Source: Channallabes apus (taxonomy: Eukaryota > Chordata > Actinopteri > Siluriformes > Clariidae). From it: a DNA stretch of 64,000 nucleotides. This document shows positions 31,801 to 45,009 of the stretch, piece by piece (the stretch's first letter is position 1; each line of letters opens with the position of its first letter). The translations under genes and the position numbers were made by a program. The notes under the pieces are model-generated. The model did not search any database and was not told the origin of the DNA. It was given only the letters and a program-made list of their open reading frames with translations. The DNA lies in assembly GCA_030522415.1 (NCBI GenBank), contig CM060121.1, positions 3,008,476 to 3,072,475 on the forward strand. Direction: 5' to 3'.

Positions 31801-32620
31801 TGACCATAAGTTTGCATCATTTGAACAGCTTTCCGAGAGGTTTAACTTACCCAATTCTCATTTTTTCAGATATCTGCAAGTAAGACACTTCATTCGCTCT
31901 TTAATACCAAATTTCCCTGAGGCTCCTGCTGCAAACATTCTAGATAACCTCCTCTGTTTGTCTCCGCTGCGTAAAGGCCTAATATCCACTATTTATGGTG
32001 GATTGATGGCTTCGAGTCACACCCCTCTGTGTAAAATTAAAACTGCTTGGGAGAAGGATTTAAATTTGTCACTATCAGATGATACTTGGAATTCAATTCT
32101 TAAACTTATCAACTCAACCTCCTTATGTGCCCGCCACTCTTTATTACAGTTTAAGGTTGTACACAGGGCTCATTTCTCCAAACTTAAACTCTCCCGTTTC
32201 TACCCAGACATTGATCCTTGCTGTAATAAATGTAAAAGTGGAGAGGCGTCTCTTATTCATATGTACTGGACATGCCCGAATTTGGAAAAATTCTGGAGGG
32301 ATGTTTTTAAGACCCTGTCCTTCATATTGAATTGCAATCTTGAACCAGACCCTCTGATTGCTCTTTTTGGTGTCACTGGAGAAGAGGGTAAGAGTCTAAG
32401 TCCAGCCAAAAAGAGATTGTTATCTTTTGCGACACTCCTGGCCAGGCGTTCTCTTTTATTCAAGTGGAAGGATGCCTCGTCACCTACCCACGCCCAGTGG
32501 CTCAGAGATATCATGTCCTGTCTGTCCCTGGAGAAGATTCACTATTCAATTCATTACCCAGACTTTAAATTTCAACAGGTGTGGGGGCCCTTCCTTCACT
32601 TTTTTCATATACATTTATAG
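28838..32620 (+). CDS. L1-like ORF2p endonuclease/reverse transcriptase, intact
   Basis: A 1260-residue protein from a GAGAATGAAT start directly after the L2-b target site. Residues 1-235 form an AP-type endonuclease: SWNVKGLNHPVKR, LQETHI, LYAPNYDD, GGDFNCC, and a C-terminal SDHAPVVMS. The RT spans about residues 450-780: SGKSPGPDGFPAEF, YRPISLLNVDVKI, SLDAEKAFDRVEW, GTRQGCPLSPLLFNLAIEP and the catalytic YADD at residue 698 (30929). A C-terminal Cys/His cluster (CCNKC ... HMYWTC) lies near residue 1130-1150, as in L1 ORF2p. The length fits the L1/Tx1 group, and no stop or frameshift is present. Because L2-b now separates it from its promoter and ORF1, the unit cannot be expressed as a normal bicistronic RNA. 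Confidence 0.9.
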   Translation: MNSSLNFVSWNVKGLNHPVKRRKVLSHLKQLNTAIAFLQETHIRSSDNSRLMSHWGGQHYHSTFQAKARGVSILINPNISFEHHNVITDIQGRYIIVSGKLFNTNVVLANLYAPNYDDVSFFEHFFSLLPDLSSYSLILGGDFNCCLDPSLDRSSPNPIPLSKSATLLQSYLCSFGISDIWRFLNPKKKEYSFFSHVHHTFSRIDYFFIDNQLIPMVTSCAYQSIVISDHAPVVMSIKLPDLPQVTKHWRFNSSLLMEDDFVKFMEDQIVFFFTTNETPEVSRLVVWDALKAYLRGQIISYTANMKRKAYKERKDLTNQIKEIDQQYALFKNPDLYKKRVEVQTKFELISTHVIERQLLKSRSQFYIHGDKSGKLLANQLKGFRAQQQITKIRMEDGTITTDHSKINDAFRNFYSRLYTSEFPKDHSAVENFLTQLNIPTLSPDSRLRLEEPISQEEISLAISSLQSGKSPGPDGFPAEFFKSFSSYLAPQLALVLSESFKQGKMPASFNEARITLIAKKDKDPTECSSYRPISLLNVDVKILAKVLARRLENVLPSIISEDQTGFVKNRYSYFNIRRLMDILYTPSEETPECVLSLDAEKAFDRVEWEYLFRALEKFNFGPSFITWVKLLYSSPTASVLTNAQQSQPFSLQRGTRQGCPLSPLLFNLAIEPLAVAFRSCRDISGIWRQGEEHKVSLYADDLLLFLSNPVSSLPPVLSLLREFSYFSGYKLNLHKSELFLLDNTAVTTGMHNFPFNIVKNQFTYLGITITRKHKHLFKENFIRLLNQTRKDLGRWSPLSMSLVGRINAIKMSILPKFLYLFQSVPVFIPKSYFGALDSIISSYLWKGKHPRLNKSLLQRSKRDGGMALPNFRFYYWAANIRSVIFWSYFHNQPNRPAWVEMEIKSVKNLSVSALLGSALPIPSIKLINNSVVVHTLRVWAQFRKHSGLLGFSLSSPIVSNHLFQPSLHDSVFQEWYNKGIKLCKDLFVDHKFASFEQLSERFNLPNSHFFRYLQVRHFIRSLIPNFPEAPAANILDNLLCLSPLRKGLISTIYGGLMASSHTPLCKIKTAWEKDLNLSLSDDTWNSILKLINSTSLCARHSLLQFKVVHRAHFSKLKLSRFYPDIDPCCNKCKSGEASLIHMYWTCPNLEKFWRDVFKTLSFILNCNLEPDPLIALFGVTGEEGKSLSPAKKRLLSFATLLARRSLLFKWKDASSPTHAQWLRDIMSCLSLEKIHYSIHYPDFKFQQVWGPFLHFFHIHL

Positions 32621-32938
32621 TTTGATTCCTGTCTTATTTAATTACTTGTTTGTTTGCTTTCTTTCCCCTTTTTATTCCTCTTTATTTATTTATTTTTTGC
32701 ACGTAGAACCAAAAAACTTCCAGCTCCATATTCTTTTTTCTTTTTTGGTTTCTCTCAATGCCTGGCGTTTAGCCTTTCATATGCTTGTAAAACTGGCTTG
32801 GAGTCGGGGAGGGACGGGGTGGGAGCTATAGGGTGTATAAGGGGATTATAAAACCTGCATTAAAATATTACATGTTTACCCTGTTTTATCCCTGTTAAAA
32901 TCAATAAAAATATTGTTGAAAGGAAGATCATGAAGGAC

Positions 32939-33082
32939 CTCAGTCACCTCAGTAATGGACTGTTCTCTTTGTTGCGGTCTGGGAAGAGATTCCGCTCCCT
33001 AAAGGCCAACACAGAGAGACTGAGGAGGAGCTTCTTCCCGCAGGCGATAAGGTCTCTCAATCACACCTCCACACAGGACTAA
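32939..33082 (+). pseudogene. L2-a reverse transcriptase C-terminal tail, displaced by about 9 kb
   Basis: The sequence after the second 18 bp target-site copy reads in the same frame as the codons before the L1 insertion. It encodes a tail with LSHLSNGLFSLLRSGKRF, then RRSFFPQAIRSLN, ending at TAA 33080-33082. This corresponds to the C-terminus of the sister element at 28200-28330 (HPSNNIFKLLPSGRRY, then YHQAIRLLN). The 3' UTR to 33433 has AATAAA and the typical TTTGATTT-type tail. Confidence 0.87.
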
Positions 33083-33442
33083 TAACATCTTTTAAGCTCA
33101 CAACACTGACTGAACAATCATGGACACATTCATACACACTTGCACTAAATACTCATACATCTGGACAATTGCACATGTCACCTCCATGCATATTTGCACA
33201 ACCACTGACACTTTAATCATATATTTTTGCAATATTTTATTATGCCCTTATGCACAGTTAATTTTACTAGTTAAAATTATTTCTATAGTATTTACTTTTT
33301 ATTAATTATTTATTTTACGTACAAGCTTTTATTTTCTTTTTTTAAGGTCACTGGCGGTCGTATAAAGCATTTCACTGCATATTATACTGTGTATGATTGT
33401 GTATGTGACCAATAAAATTTGAATTTGATTTGAATTTAATCA

Positions 33443-33585
33443 CGGCTCTACAGCCAAACAGGGCGTCTGTGAGCTCGCGCACGCGGAAGGAGCGGCTAGC
33501 GCTTTCCTCCGAGTGTGTTACTCGGCCCTTAATGGTGCATGAGCAAGCAGTTCGGAAAGATGCGGTCGGCTGACGTCCCTAGTCG
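33443..33585 (+). mobile_element. tRNA-derived SINE, right part of the split copy
   Basis: Resumes the SINE begun at 20759. The segment GCGTCTGTGAGCTCGCGCAC and the following CGGAAGGAGCGGCTAGCGCT correspond to the middle of the uninterrupted copy near 56190-56230, as does TCCGAGTGTGTTACTCGGCC. Similarity fades after about 33585, so the 3' end is truncated or diverged. Confidence 0.8.
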
Positions 33586-33589
33586 CTAC

Positions 33590-34705
33590 TGGCAAAACAT
33601 TTAACACAAGCAATAATAAATAAATAAATAAATAAAATCGATTTTGCAAGAACACATTTTGTATGCGTTTATGTAAGAACTAAAAGTTTGCATGTGTATT
33701 TTAAGAACTAAATGCATAATGCATGTGTGTACTATGTACATCCTCCCACCAAACAAATGGCTAGAGGAAAGTTCTGACCTCCCAAAGCCATGAACAGCCT
33801 TCCCAGATTTCCCAGAGTGTGGAGGAATTTTATCTACCCACAATGCCGTTGATCTGATGACGGGAGTCGAAGAAGTGTGTGCAAGTGAGCAAAGCACTGA
33901 GGCACAATGGGAATTTATTCTGGAACTTTTTGTGCTGATAGGTTGCGTTTTTTTTTCTTCCCCACATCTTGTTGCAACAAGAGCCAGTTTTTTGTAATGG
34001 AGCCGGATGAACTTTGGTTAGAAGAAGAATTTGTAGCATAAAGCAACCGTGATGAATTTGTCTTCATTCGGATTCTATCTGGCGTCTTTAAATGCCAACC
34101 AATTATTGGTTCATTCACTGAGATTGAGCCTCACAGTGCAGCCACAAGGTCTAATGAAATAAAGACCATTTCAGTACATAAAACTCAATTGGGACAAATG
34201 ACGTCCTCTTTATTACTGTGCTGAGACATAATCGTCTATCGTTGGCGTCGCACTCGGTTTTATAATTAGAACAATTCGCTCGGCTATTGTAACACTTGCG
34301 TCAGCGATGACCCTCGTCAAACAGGATGAATTGTTATTGCTTTTCACATTAAGCTTCGGGGGTTCAGAGTTTATACGAAGGTCAAATACTGAAAAAGCGT
34401 TTTTAAGATGCTAACAGGAGTCTAGTTTTTAAGTTCAGTCTGCCGGAATAAGGAATAAAACACTCTGCGTCCTAGTGATCTAAGAGAGTAATCAGTGCTA
34501 ACATTACTACCATTAACATTAAAACCATTTCGGTGTGTAGTGGTGTATGGCACCAGGCTGTTAGCGGCGGATCATTTGCCTGCTGTGAGCTGTGGGACGG
34601 AGCCTCCGTGGATCTGACTTGTTTGTCTGGGGCATCCCATGTGTGACCCGATTAGATGAGTACGAAAGTCTGCTGAGGTTGGAGGCTGGGTCGGTGGCCT
34701 TGGGC
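33590..34705. other. Gene-free stretch
   Basis: No exon or repeat family recognised between the SINE remnant and Harbinger-like copy 2. Confidence 0.55.
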
Positions 34706-34710
34706 TCTAT

Positions 34711-35314
34711 TGGCGCTTTTCTACTGCATAGTACGGCACGACACGGTTCAGTTCAACTCACTTTTGGGGGGTTTTCCACTGGGAACAGTACCTGGTACCT
34801 GGTCCTTTTTTTAGTACCACCTCAGCCGAGGTTCCAAGCGCGCCGAACCGTTACCAAAACGTGACGTGTAAACTCTGCTGGTCACCGATTGGCCGGAGAA
34901 AATCGTCATTACTGTGTCACTGAACTTGCGACACTAGACACAACAGAACCACTATATTTAGAAACAGCCAGAGAAGGATCGGACGCACCTTTTTGTATTA
35001 ACCAAAAATTTTCTTTGGCTGCTATCAGCTTCTTTTGAAACAAACTCCTTCGTCTCGCTGTTAAAAACATCCACATGCCGAGAATGAAGAACACCATGCC
35101 GTCGATATGCTCCATTGTTGTGTGTTTGTTTGTGGCGCGTTTACGATGACGTCACGGCAGTAGAGGCGCCGCAACTAAAACGACACGTGAATAATCCCGC
35201 CCACTCTAAAGCGTTACTAAACTGCAGTGGAAGCGCAAACCGAGCCGAACTGAGCCGAACCGAAGTGAGTTGAACTGAACCGTGTCGTGCCGTACTATGC
35301 AGTGGAAAACAGGC
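34711..35314 (-). mobile_element. Harbinger-like non-autonomous DNA transposon, copy 2
   Basis: About 604 bp, in the orientation opposite to copy 1. The left end is TGGCGCTTTTCTACTGCATA and the right end is ACTATGCAGTGGAAAACAGG. It is nearly identical to copy 3 over its whole length, apart from scattered substitutions. Flanking TA-containing trinucleotides are compatible with a short target duplication but are not exact here. Confidence 0.74.
34909..35115 (-). CDS. Short conserved ORF inside Harbinger-like copy 2
   Basis: 68 residues from ATG at 35115 on the minus strand. It shares MEHIDGMVFFILGMWMFLTA with the other copies and ends SGSVVSSVASSVTQ. It differs from copy 3 at about three residues. 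Function unknown. A splice-donor-like GGTGCGT follows the conserved lysine, which is compatible with a truncated multi-exon transposase gene. Confidence 0.4.
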   Translation of the reverse strand: MEHIDGMVFFILGMWMFLTARRRSLFQKKLIAAKENFWLIQKGASDPSLAVSKYSGSVVSSVASSVTQ

Positions 35315-35547
35315 TTTAGACTGCTGTGTCCTGTGCATGGCGGGTGTTGGTGCAGTGGGTGTTCTGGTACCTTTCTGTCATCCACAGCACTGACTTTTTC
35401 ACGATTTGTGCTACAAATTGTTTTAGGCTTTTCGAGTTTAGGCTTCAGTTACTATTTACTTTTTGTCGCAAATAATTCTTACCGTAATAAATGTTTTCCA
35501 GAACACGTGTCTCGGTTTTGTTGTAGCATCATAAGGATTTTTTTGTC

Positions 35548-35745
35548 TTTCAGCTGCTCCTGTCATGGGATCACCACAAAGGACCATCTGATCCGCACAA
35601 CAATTTGGAACAGGTTTTATGCGGGATGCCCTTCCTGACGCTTATCCAGGGGTGGGATCGGCACTGCATCCAGTAGCTGAGGATCAAACCCAGGCATTTC
35701 AGGCGAGAAACCTATCACTTAGCCACCAGTGCCTTCAAGGTTCAC
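35548..35745 (-). mobile_element. Diverged tRNA-like SINE/LINE-tail repeat
   Basis: On the plus strand it shows GGGATGCCCTTCCTGACGCT, GGGATCGGCACTGCATCCAG, and a head-like end GGATCAAACCCAGGCATTTC followed by AAACCTATCACTTAGCCACC. This is a widespread fish repeat read on the minus strand. Family not named with certainty. Confidence 0.6.
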
Positions 35746-36647
35746 CCAAAACAAGGACTGCTGGTGCATAAAGCATTGTCTAAGGTTATTGCATTTGCAT
35801 GTTTGGATACTGAACAAGAACTCAAACTACAAGTGTAGCTTCATTGTCACTTGTTTTGTGAATCTGCCTTTTGTTTTTTGTCATTTATTCCACAATGTCT
35901 TCACCTGTTTCGTGATTCATTTATCAATTAATACAACTAAACCTATTATGTATTTTAAGCTCATCAGCTGTTAAGATGAACACTGGATGATTAACGCATG
36001 AAGTGGGTGAAAGATTCGATGAGGGTTTCAGAACTAAGACAGTCCGTACTGCTTCCTCAGCAGCAGATCTTCCTCTATTCGACCATAAAGCATGACAGCA
36101 TCGTGTGTCCTCATCAAAGATCCTTCGGCTGGTCCACTACGAGTGTGTGTGTGTGCGTGTGTGTGTATTAGTGCAGTGATTGAAAGCAACTGATGAAGCG
36201 AGTGGGAACGTAATCAAAAGAGCCCAAGAGGGTATTAATCAGCCTGACAGTTCCTGTGCAGGCATGATGGTACAAAATATGCCGCCATCTGTGTCACAGG
36301 TGCGAGAGGTATTGTTAATTTTTTTGGCACAAGGTCCTTAAACTTCAATCAGCTTCTTAGTTCAAAATGCAGTATTGGTTTACACATAAGAGAGTAGCTG
36401 AAAGGAAATGCACCATGATGCCTTTGAAGTTAACAGTTCAAGTAAAAGGCTTCCTGGAACATTTCCTGCGTTTGGGTGTACACCAGAGACTGGGTTTTCA
36501 TCGTCTTTAAGGGATTTTTAATGATAAAGTTATGATTCCTGATGTCATGTGTGCGTGTGTGTGTATATAAACAGAAAATTTGGGAACATTTCCATTGTCT
36601 TGAGCAATCCAATCAGATTTTGTTCAAGAAGCGCATGTCTCAGCAGT

Positions 36648-36800
36648 ACATTTACATTTACATTTAGGCATTTGGCAGACGCTCTTATCCAGAGCGACTT
36701 ACAAAAAGTGCTTTAAAGTTAACATCACTGGATACATACTTACACTGGGTTAACTAGGTTTATAACTAAGTGCCATTAGTCGAACACAACTGGGAAGAGA
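36648..36800 (-). repeat. SINE-type tail fragment
   Basis: Plus strand TACATTTACATTTACATTTA followed by GGCATTTGGCAGACGCTCTT and ATCCAGAGCGACTTAC, a tail segment common to several fish SINEs and LINEs. No tRNA head is visible. Confidence 0.6.
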
Positions 36801-36935
36801 GTGTTTTTTTTTTTTTTTGTTTGTTTGTTTTTTGCGGGGGGGCGGGGGGGGTACTTACTTATGTAAGTACCTCACTTACATAAACACTAAAATGGTTTGT
36901 TTGGTGGAGGAGTGAAACAGAGGAAGTTTGAGGTA

Positions 36936-37792
36936 CAGTGGAACCTCGGATAATGAGTAACACGGTTTACGAGTGTTCCGCAAGACGAGCAAAGATTTTT
37001 AATAAATTTTTACTTGAAAAACGAGCGTTGTCTTGGTTTATGAGCACAGAGTATCATGTATCATGCATGTGCTTCTTGTTTTGACGCCGAGCGTCGCGTC
37101 AAATTGTAGGTAATCGTCTCCCCTGCTGAGTGAATACACACAGACACGCGCTCTGTGTGTGTGTATAATGTGCATGCGCACACACACATTAACAATCGCG
37201 AAAGAGAAGAGTTGCTGTGTGTTTGTAGCCGAGAGGAGGGGGAGCTATAAAGCCGAAACTTATAAATAAAGCTCATTCACTTACACCAACACACACACAC
37301 ACACACACTCTCTCTCTTAGCTTTACAGCTCCTACAAACACAGAAAACTCTTCTCTGTCGCGACTGTTTTCAAAGATGAGGAGCTGATTAATTAGTTTTT
37401 TGTTGTTGTTGTTGTTTTATTTTACAGCAGTGATTCCGATGATTAATTTGTTTTTTGTTGTTTTACTTTACAGCAGTGATTCCGTTAGTATGCGCTCACG
37501 CGAGTGTGCACATTACACACACACATACACAGAGCGATTGCGTGCACAAATGGAAACACTTATCTGACGGGATTTATTTTTACGTTTTTTAAAGGGTAAA
37601 GTGCACGTTAATTTGTTTTATTTTTACTGTATATTTTGTTAATTATTTTTATGAATTTATTCTTTTGGGCTGTAGAACGAATAATTTGGGTTTCCATTAT
37701 TTCCTATGGGAAAATTAAATTTGGTTTACGAGTGTTTTGGAATACGAGCCCTCTTCTGGAACGAATTATGCTCATAATCCAAGGTTCCACTG
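36936..37792. mobile_element. Pogo-like non-autonomous DNA transposon with TA target
   Basis: The termini are CAGTGGAACCTCGGATAATG and CATAATCCAAGGTTCCACTG, flanked by TA (36934-36935, 37793-37794), giving an 857 bp element. Subterminal GGTTTACGAGTGTT occurs in direct orientation near both ends. The interior has a partial tandem duplication of ATTTTACAGCAGTGATTCCG (near 37417 and 37464) and (CA)n stretches. No transposase is encoded. Confidence 0.78.
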
Positions 37793-37794
37793 TA

Positions 37795-39472
37795 CATCCA
37801 CTTTGGGGAGCTGTGCAAACTTGTTAAGGCACTAATTAAATACGAACATGACACAACTATATGACAACCCAGAAAAAACTGTATAAACTTTGGTTTAGAC
37901 AATGAAGCACCCAAGGATAACAATGAAAATTATGCTACCGCCACCATGCTTCAGAACAGTTAAGCACATTTCAAATAAAAGCCCTTAAAAAAGCGCAGAA
38001 AAGTTTAACGGTGGTGAAATCGTACAATGCACCCTGTTTGTTTACGCAAGATTTCAAGCACTTGATGTAAACCCAATGTGAAGCTTCATCCCTGCGTTTC
38101 TTCTGCACTCAGGATCTTCAACATGCTGCTATGCGTAACTTTTATGACTTCCAGTAAAAAAATGTTGTCAAAGTCAAGGGCTCACATGCTGTAAATCCTT
38201 TTCAGAAATGAAACGCAGACACATTTATACTTACTTGGCGGCAGAATACTTCGGACGAGGGATAAATATTCTCAGAGCCAAAAAAAAAAAAAAACAGAAA
38301 GCTGGGCTTTTCTTCTGAGATGTGTCTATTATTACATTTCTCTCCAGCAATTCTGGTAATAATATCAGATCAGAACAGAAAATATTGCAAACTAGTTGAC
38401 CCAAAAAAAAAAGCTGAAGATACAGTATGATGTTTTTTTTTTTTGTCTTATTGTGGGTGTATTTAAGATGTGGAACTCAATAGACACATTTAAAGGAAAA
38501 CACAAAAGCTATTAATCAGTCCAAGACTTATTTTGATCAAACGGTTGTAATGCATACATAGATAAATAGATTTTAATATGTTTAAAAGCAAAACAGTGTA
38601 TTCAATTACGTATACATTAAGAGTAAGATCATAAAAATTATTTTAAATAAATAAATAAACAGACCAGGCCATTGATCGCTGCTATTTAACAATTCGTTAA
38701 TGCATATGAAAGTCACGAAATCAGAAACAGGCTAGTCTAATTAACAACTCGAGATGCCTTCGGTTGTAGTGGCTAATAAACACCACGACGCTGTGCTTCT
38801 GTAGGGATCGACTGTAAACACTCAGCTAGTCTTCTGTTTTCAACGCAAAGGCATATTCAGCGATGGAGAATATTCGATACTGTATATGTTAATAGATAGA
38901 TATGTAACGCAACGCTTGCACGTCTGGCAGTGCGTATAAAACCAGTCTTCGGATTTCTGTCTAACAGGGTGTCTGTAGGTAATTCTGACAATGAGAGACA
39001 ACAAAACAAAGGTGTCCTTGGAAGATCATTGAAAGTTATCGTAAGTGACACGTATATAAATAAACTTTGCAATAGCTTCTTTTGATAATTCAGCACTTCA
39101 GGCTGTAAAATCAACATTCATACTACTTAATTAAGGACCTGTAGACACCCTGCTGATCCCCGATGCATTGTAATTTGGTGGCAGTGTTAGCGAAGCTTTT
39201 AAGGCTACGTCAAACTGTCCCTGTTCTCAATTCACAATCGACAATCAATCAAATCCCAGTTTACGGCATAATTTTTTCATTTCCTTCCTTTTGACATACG
39301 CAGAAAATATTTCACCTTTGTTCAGATAATCAAAAATAATATAAACTTGTTTTACTACTTATCCCAGAAAATAGGTCCGGCACAAATCCGAACTGTCTCC
39401 CGACAGAGACTCAGTTCTCAATTGCGATATATTCAGAGGATAAAAAGAAAATGTCTTTGCAAGTAGCTGTCC
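37795..39472. other. Region downstream of gsg1l, probably including its 3' UTR
   Basis: Directly downstream of the gsg1l stop codon on the minus strand. No clear minus-strand AATAAA was found close to the stop, so the transcript end is undetermined. Confidence 0.45.
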
Positions 39473-39832
<360 letters not shown>

Positions 39833-40164
39833 TCATCTTGGCAGCTCTAGAAAATGGAATCATGAAAGTCTAGTTACACTGGTATCAACAAACAGTTTAG
39901 ATTAGCAGTAAAGACACGGGGGCAATAAATCAAGACTTTCTGCAGGTTTAGGTTCATGCTTTAGACTTCGGGTGTAACTGTGGATTAAAGCATTACAAAT
40001 TTATGCAGGAGCCATTTATTGTTTTTTAAATTGTCATGTTTGTTCTCATGACTTAAAAGTTTGCCATTTGATGGCAGTGTCGGGAAAGAAGACAGAGATT
40101 TAGTCAAGTGGATTGGTATGCTTTATATTGTATATTTGTGTCAAAGGCGTATAAGACTCACTTT

Positions 40165-40243
40165 GTCTGACTTAAGAACAAATCCAACTCACGAACATGC
40201 TCCTGGAATGGAACTTGTTCATAAGTCGGGGACTACCTATTCA
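40165..40243 (-). mobile_element. Pogo/Tigger-like end fragment
   Basis: The minus strand reads AGTCCCCGACTTATGAACAA then GTTCCATTCC, similar to the left end of the element at 14682. Only one terminus is present. Lies in a gsg1l intron. Confidence 0.55.
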
Positions 40244-40346
40244 AGGCAAGTTTTTTGGATCAGATTGTATTTTCATGTCATGATGGTTAATTACAAGTGA
40301 CTTTTATCTGACTCTAATGTGGTCTGTCCTCTGAAATGGCATCTAT

Positions 40347-40951
40347 TGGCGCTTTTCCACTGCATAGTACGGCACGACACGGTTCAGTTCAACTCACTTT
40401 TGGGGGGTTTTCCACTGGGAACAGTACCTGGTACCTGGTCCTTTTTTTAGTACCACCTCAGCCGAGGTTCCAAGCACGCCGAACCGTTACCAAAATGTGA
40501 CGTGTAAACTCTGCTGGTCACTGATTGGCCAGAGAAAATCGTCATTACTGCGTCACTGAACTTGCGACACGAGACACAACAGAACCACTATATTTAGAAA
40601 CAGCCAGAGAAGGATCGGACGCACCTTTTTGTATTAACCAAAAATTTTCTTTGGCTGCCATCAGCCTCTTTTGAAACAAACTTCTTCGTCTCGCTGTTAA
40701 AAACATCCACATGCCGAGAATGAAGAACACCATGCCGTCGATATGCTCCATTGTTGTGTGTTTCTTTGTGGCGCGTTTACGATGATGTCACGGCAGTAGA
40801 GGCGCCGCAACTAAAACGACACGTGAGTAATCCCGCCCACTCTAAAGCGTTACTACACTGCAGTGGAAGCGCAAACCGAGCCGAACTGAGCCGAACCGAA
40901 GTGAGTTGAACTGAACCGTGTCGTGCCGTACTATGCAGTGGAAAAGAGGCA
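40347..40951 (-). mobile_element. Harbinger-like non-autonomous DNA transposon, copy 3 (gsg1l intron)
   Basis: About 605 bp with the same inverted terminal sequences as copies 1 and 2, lying in the gsg1l intron between exons 43687 and 39803. The left end is TGGCGCTTTTCCACTGCATA and the right end is GCAGTGGAAAAGAGGCA, flanked by TAT and TAA. High similarity to copy 2 points to recent spread of this subfamily. Confidence 0.75.
40545..40751 (-). CDS. Short conserved ORF inside Harbinger-like copy 3
   Basis: 68 residues from ATG at 40751 on the minus strand. Same beginning as the ORFs at 6267 and 35115, ending SRVASSVTQ. It remains open in all three copies although none carries a recognisable transposase. 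No function assigned. Confidence 0.4.
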   Translation of the reverse strand: MEHIDGMVFFILGMWMFLTARRRSLFQKRLMAAKENFWLIQKGASDPSLAVSKYSGSVVSRVASSVTQ

Positions 40952-40954
40952 TAA

Positions 40955-43916
<2,962 letters not shown>

Positions 43917-44507
43917 TCAAATGTTTCCCAGGTCAAATAGTCCTAACAATCCAGATGTTACCAAAAAAAAAACCTATTAAAAAAAGCACAAAAAGTGACA
44001 TAAATCAATAACATATTTAGTGCATTTCAAATTTCATGCCCATCTGGACTGTAGGTGTAATTCCATAGGGATTTCTGAGAGTAGCGAGGACTCAAGATTT
44101 GGAGGATGTGGGTGTGTGCATGCATTAAGAAGTGTGTGTGGCTTCAGGTTTATATATTCAATATGCCAGAAACCTTAGAAGCAAGGCATTATGAGTCACT
44201 GTAAAAACGATATTTCTCTGGGGTTATTAGAAAGATGACATCGGATAGTGTTCAAAAAATAAAAGTTATTTTTGGAAAGAATTCTCTTAAGGATCTAATC
44301 AAAGTAAAGATCTAGGTTGGATGTAGCAGGCGAGATGAGAGGCATGCTTTCGCCTGACTTTGATGTACCGCGTTGTGGGGCAAAATCCAATTTCACAAGA
44401 TTTTTTGGTTCTTTAACAATACGACCGGTGAGAAAAAAAATAGTATGATGTATAAAAGTAAAAGTTCCTTCTGGATCAATAATGTATGTATATACATATG
44501 TATGTAT

Positions 44508-44508
44508 G

Positions 44509-44552
<44 letters not shown>
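44508..44552. repeat. (CTAT)n microsatellite in a gsg1l intron
   Basis: About eleven CTAT units, preceded by (TATG)n. Confidence 0.9.
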
Positions 44553-45009
44553 CACTGTTATCGAAGAAGTCTCTCTGATTATAATCCATGGTTTTGAATG
44601 AGACAGCACTGAGAATACAGTATACCGTATATGAATACGGGTCTGAGTATTTGTTATAAGAAGTGAAGGGTGAAGGTGAGCCAGCATTTTCCCACTCCCG
44701 CTTCAGATGCTGATTGATAGGCTCATCTCTGGGTCGGAGATCTCTCCCCGACCGGATGCTGCGTCTGGAATTAGTGAGTATTAAAGGCCCAAATGAACAG
44801 AGCTGGCGGCCAGCTGGGCAAATCGAATAATCTCAGTTCAAAAAGGAGCAGCTGTTCCTGGCAATCTGACAGCGAGGGATCAGGGGACGAGGCAACCAGG
44901 ACTGGGATGCAGTCTCGCTTTAGTTTCAAAAGCTAAAAAAAAGTATAGAGGAAAAAAGCTGCTTAAAGTCTCTGCTCACTTCAACATTTCTACTCTTTAC
45001 CCTATAAAC

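Larger units (their letters stand above)
23807..32920 (+). mobile_element. Complete L1/Tx1-like LINE, interrupted by L2-b
   Basis: A two-ORF LINE inserted in the 3' coding end of L2-a. It is flanked by an exact 18 bp target-site duplication AGGAAGATCATGAAGGAC (23789-23806 and 32921-32938). Without the L2-b insertion it is about 5.3 kb: 157 bp 5' UTR, ORF1 (23964-24761), inter-ORF spacer, ORF2 (28838-32620) and 300 bp 3' UTR. The 3' end carries an AATAAA near 32903 but no poly(A) tail. Both ORFs lack stops and frameshifts, which suggests a young insertion. Clade assignment (L1/Tx1) rests on the transposase-22-like ORF1 and the ORF2 layout. Confidence 0.9.
20929..33433 (+). mobile_element. L2/CR1-like LINE (L2-a), interrupted by an L1-like element
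   Basis: A non-LTR retrotransposon of about 3.37 kb once the inserted L1 block and its duplicate target site are removed. It begins 11 bp before an ATGGCGCC start at 20940. It ends in a tail rich in GAATTTGATTTGAATTT after an AATAAA, as is usual for L2-type elements. It is flanked by the 9 bp direct repeat ATTTAATCA and lies inside a SINE. The coding region runs to 23806 and its last 47 codons reappear at 32939-33082. The 5' end may be truncated, because the related copy at 25019 has a longer leader. Confidence 0.88.
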
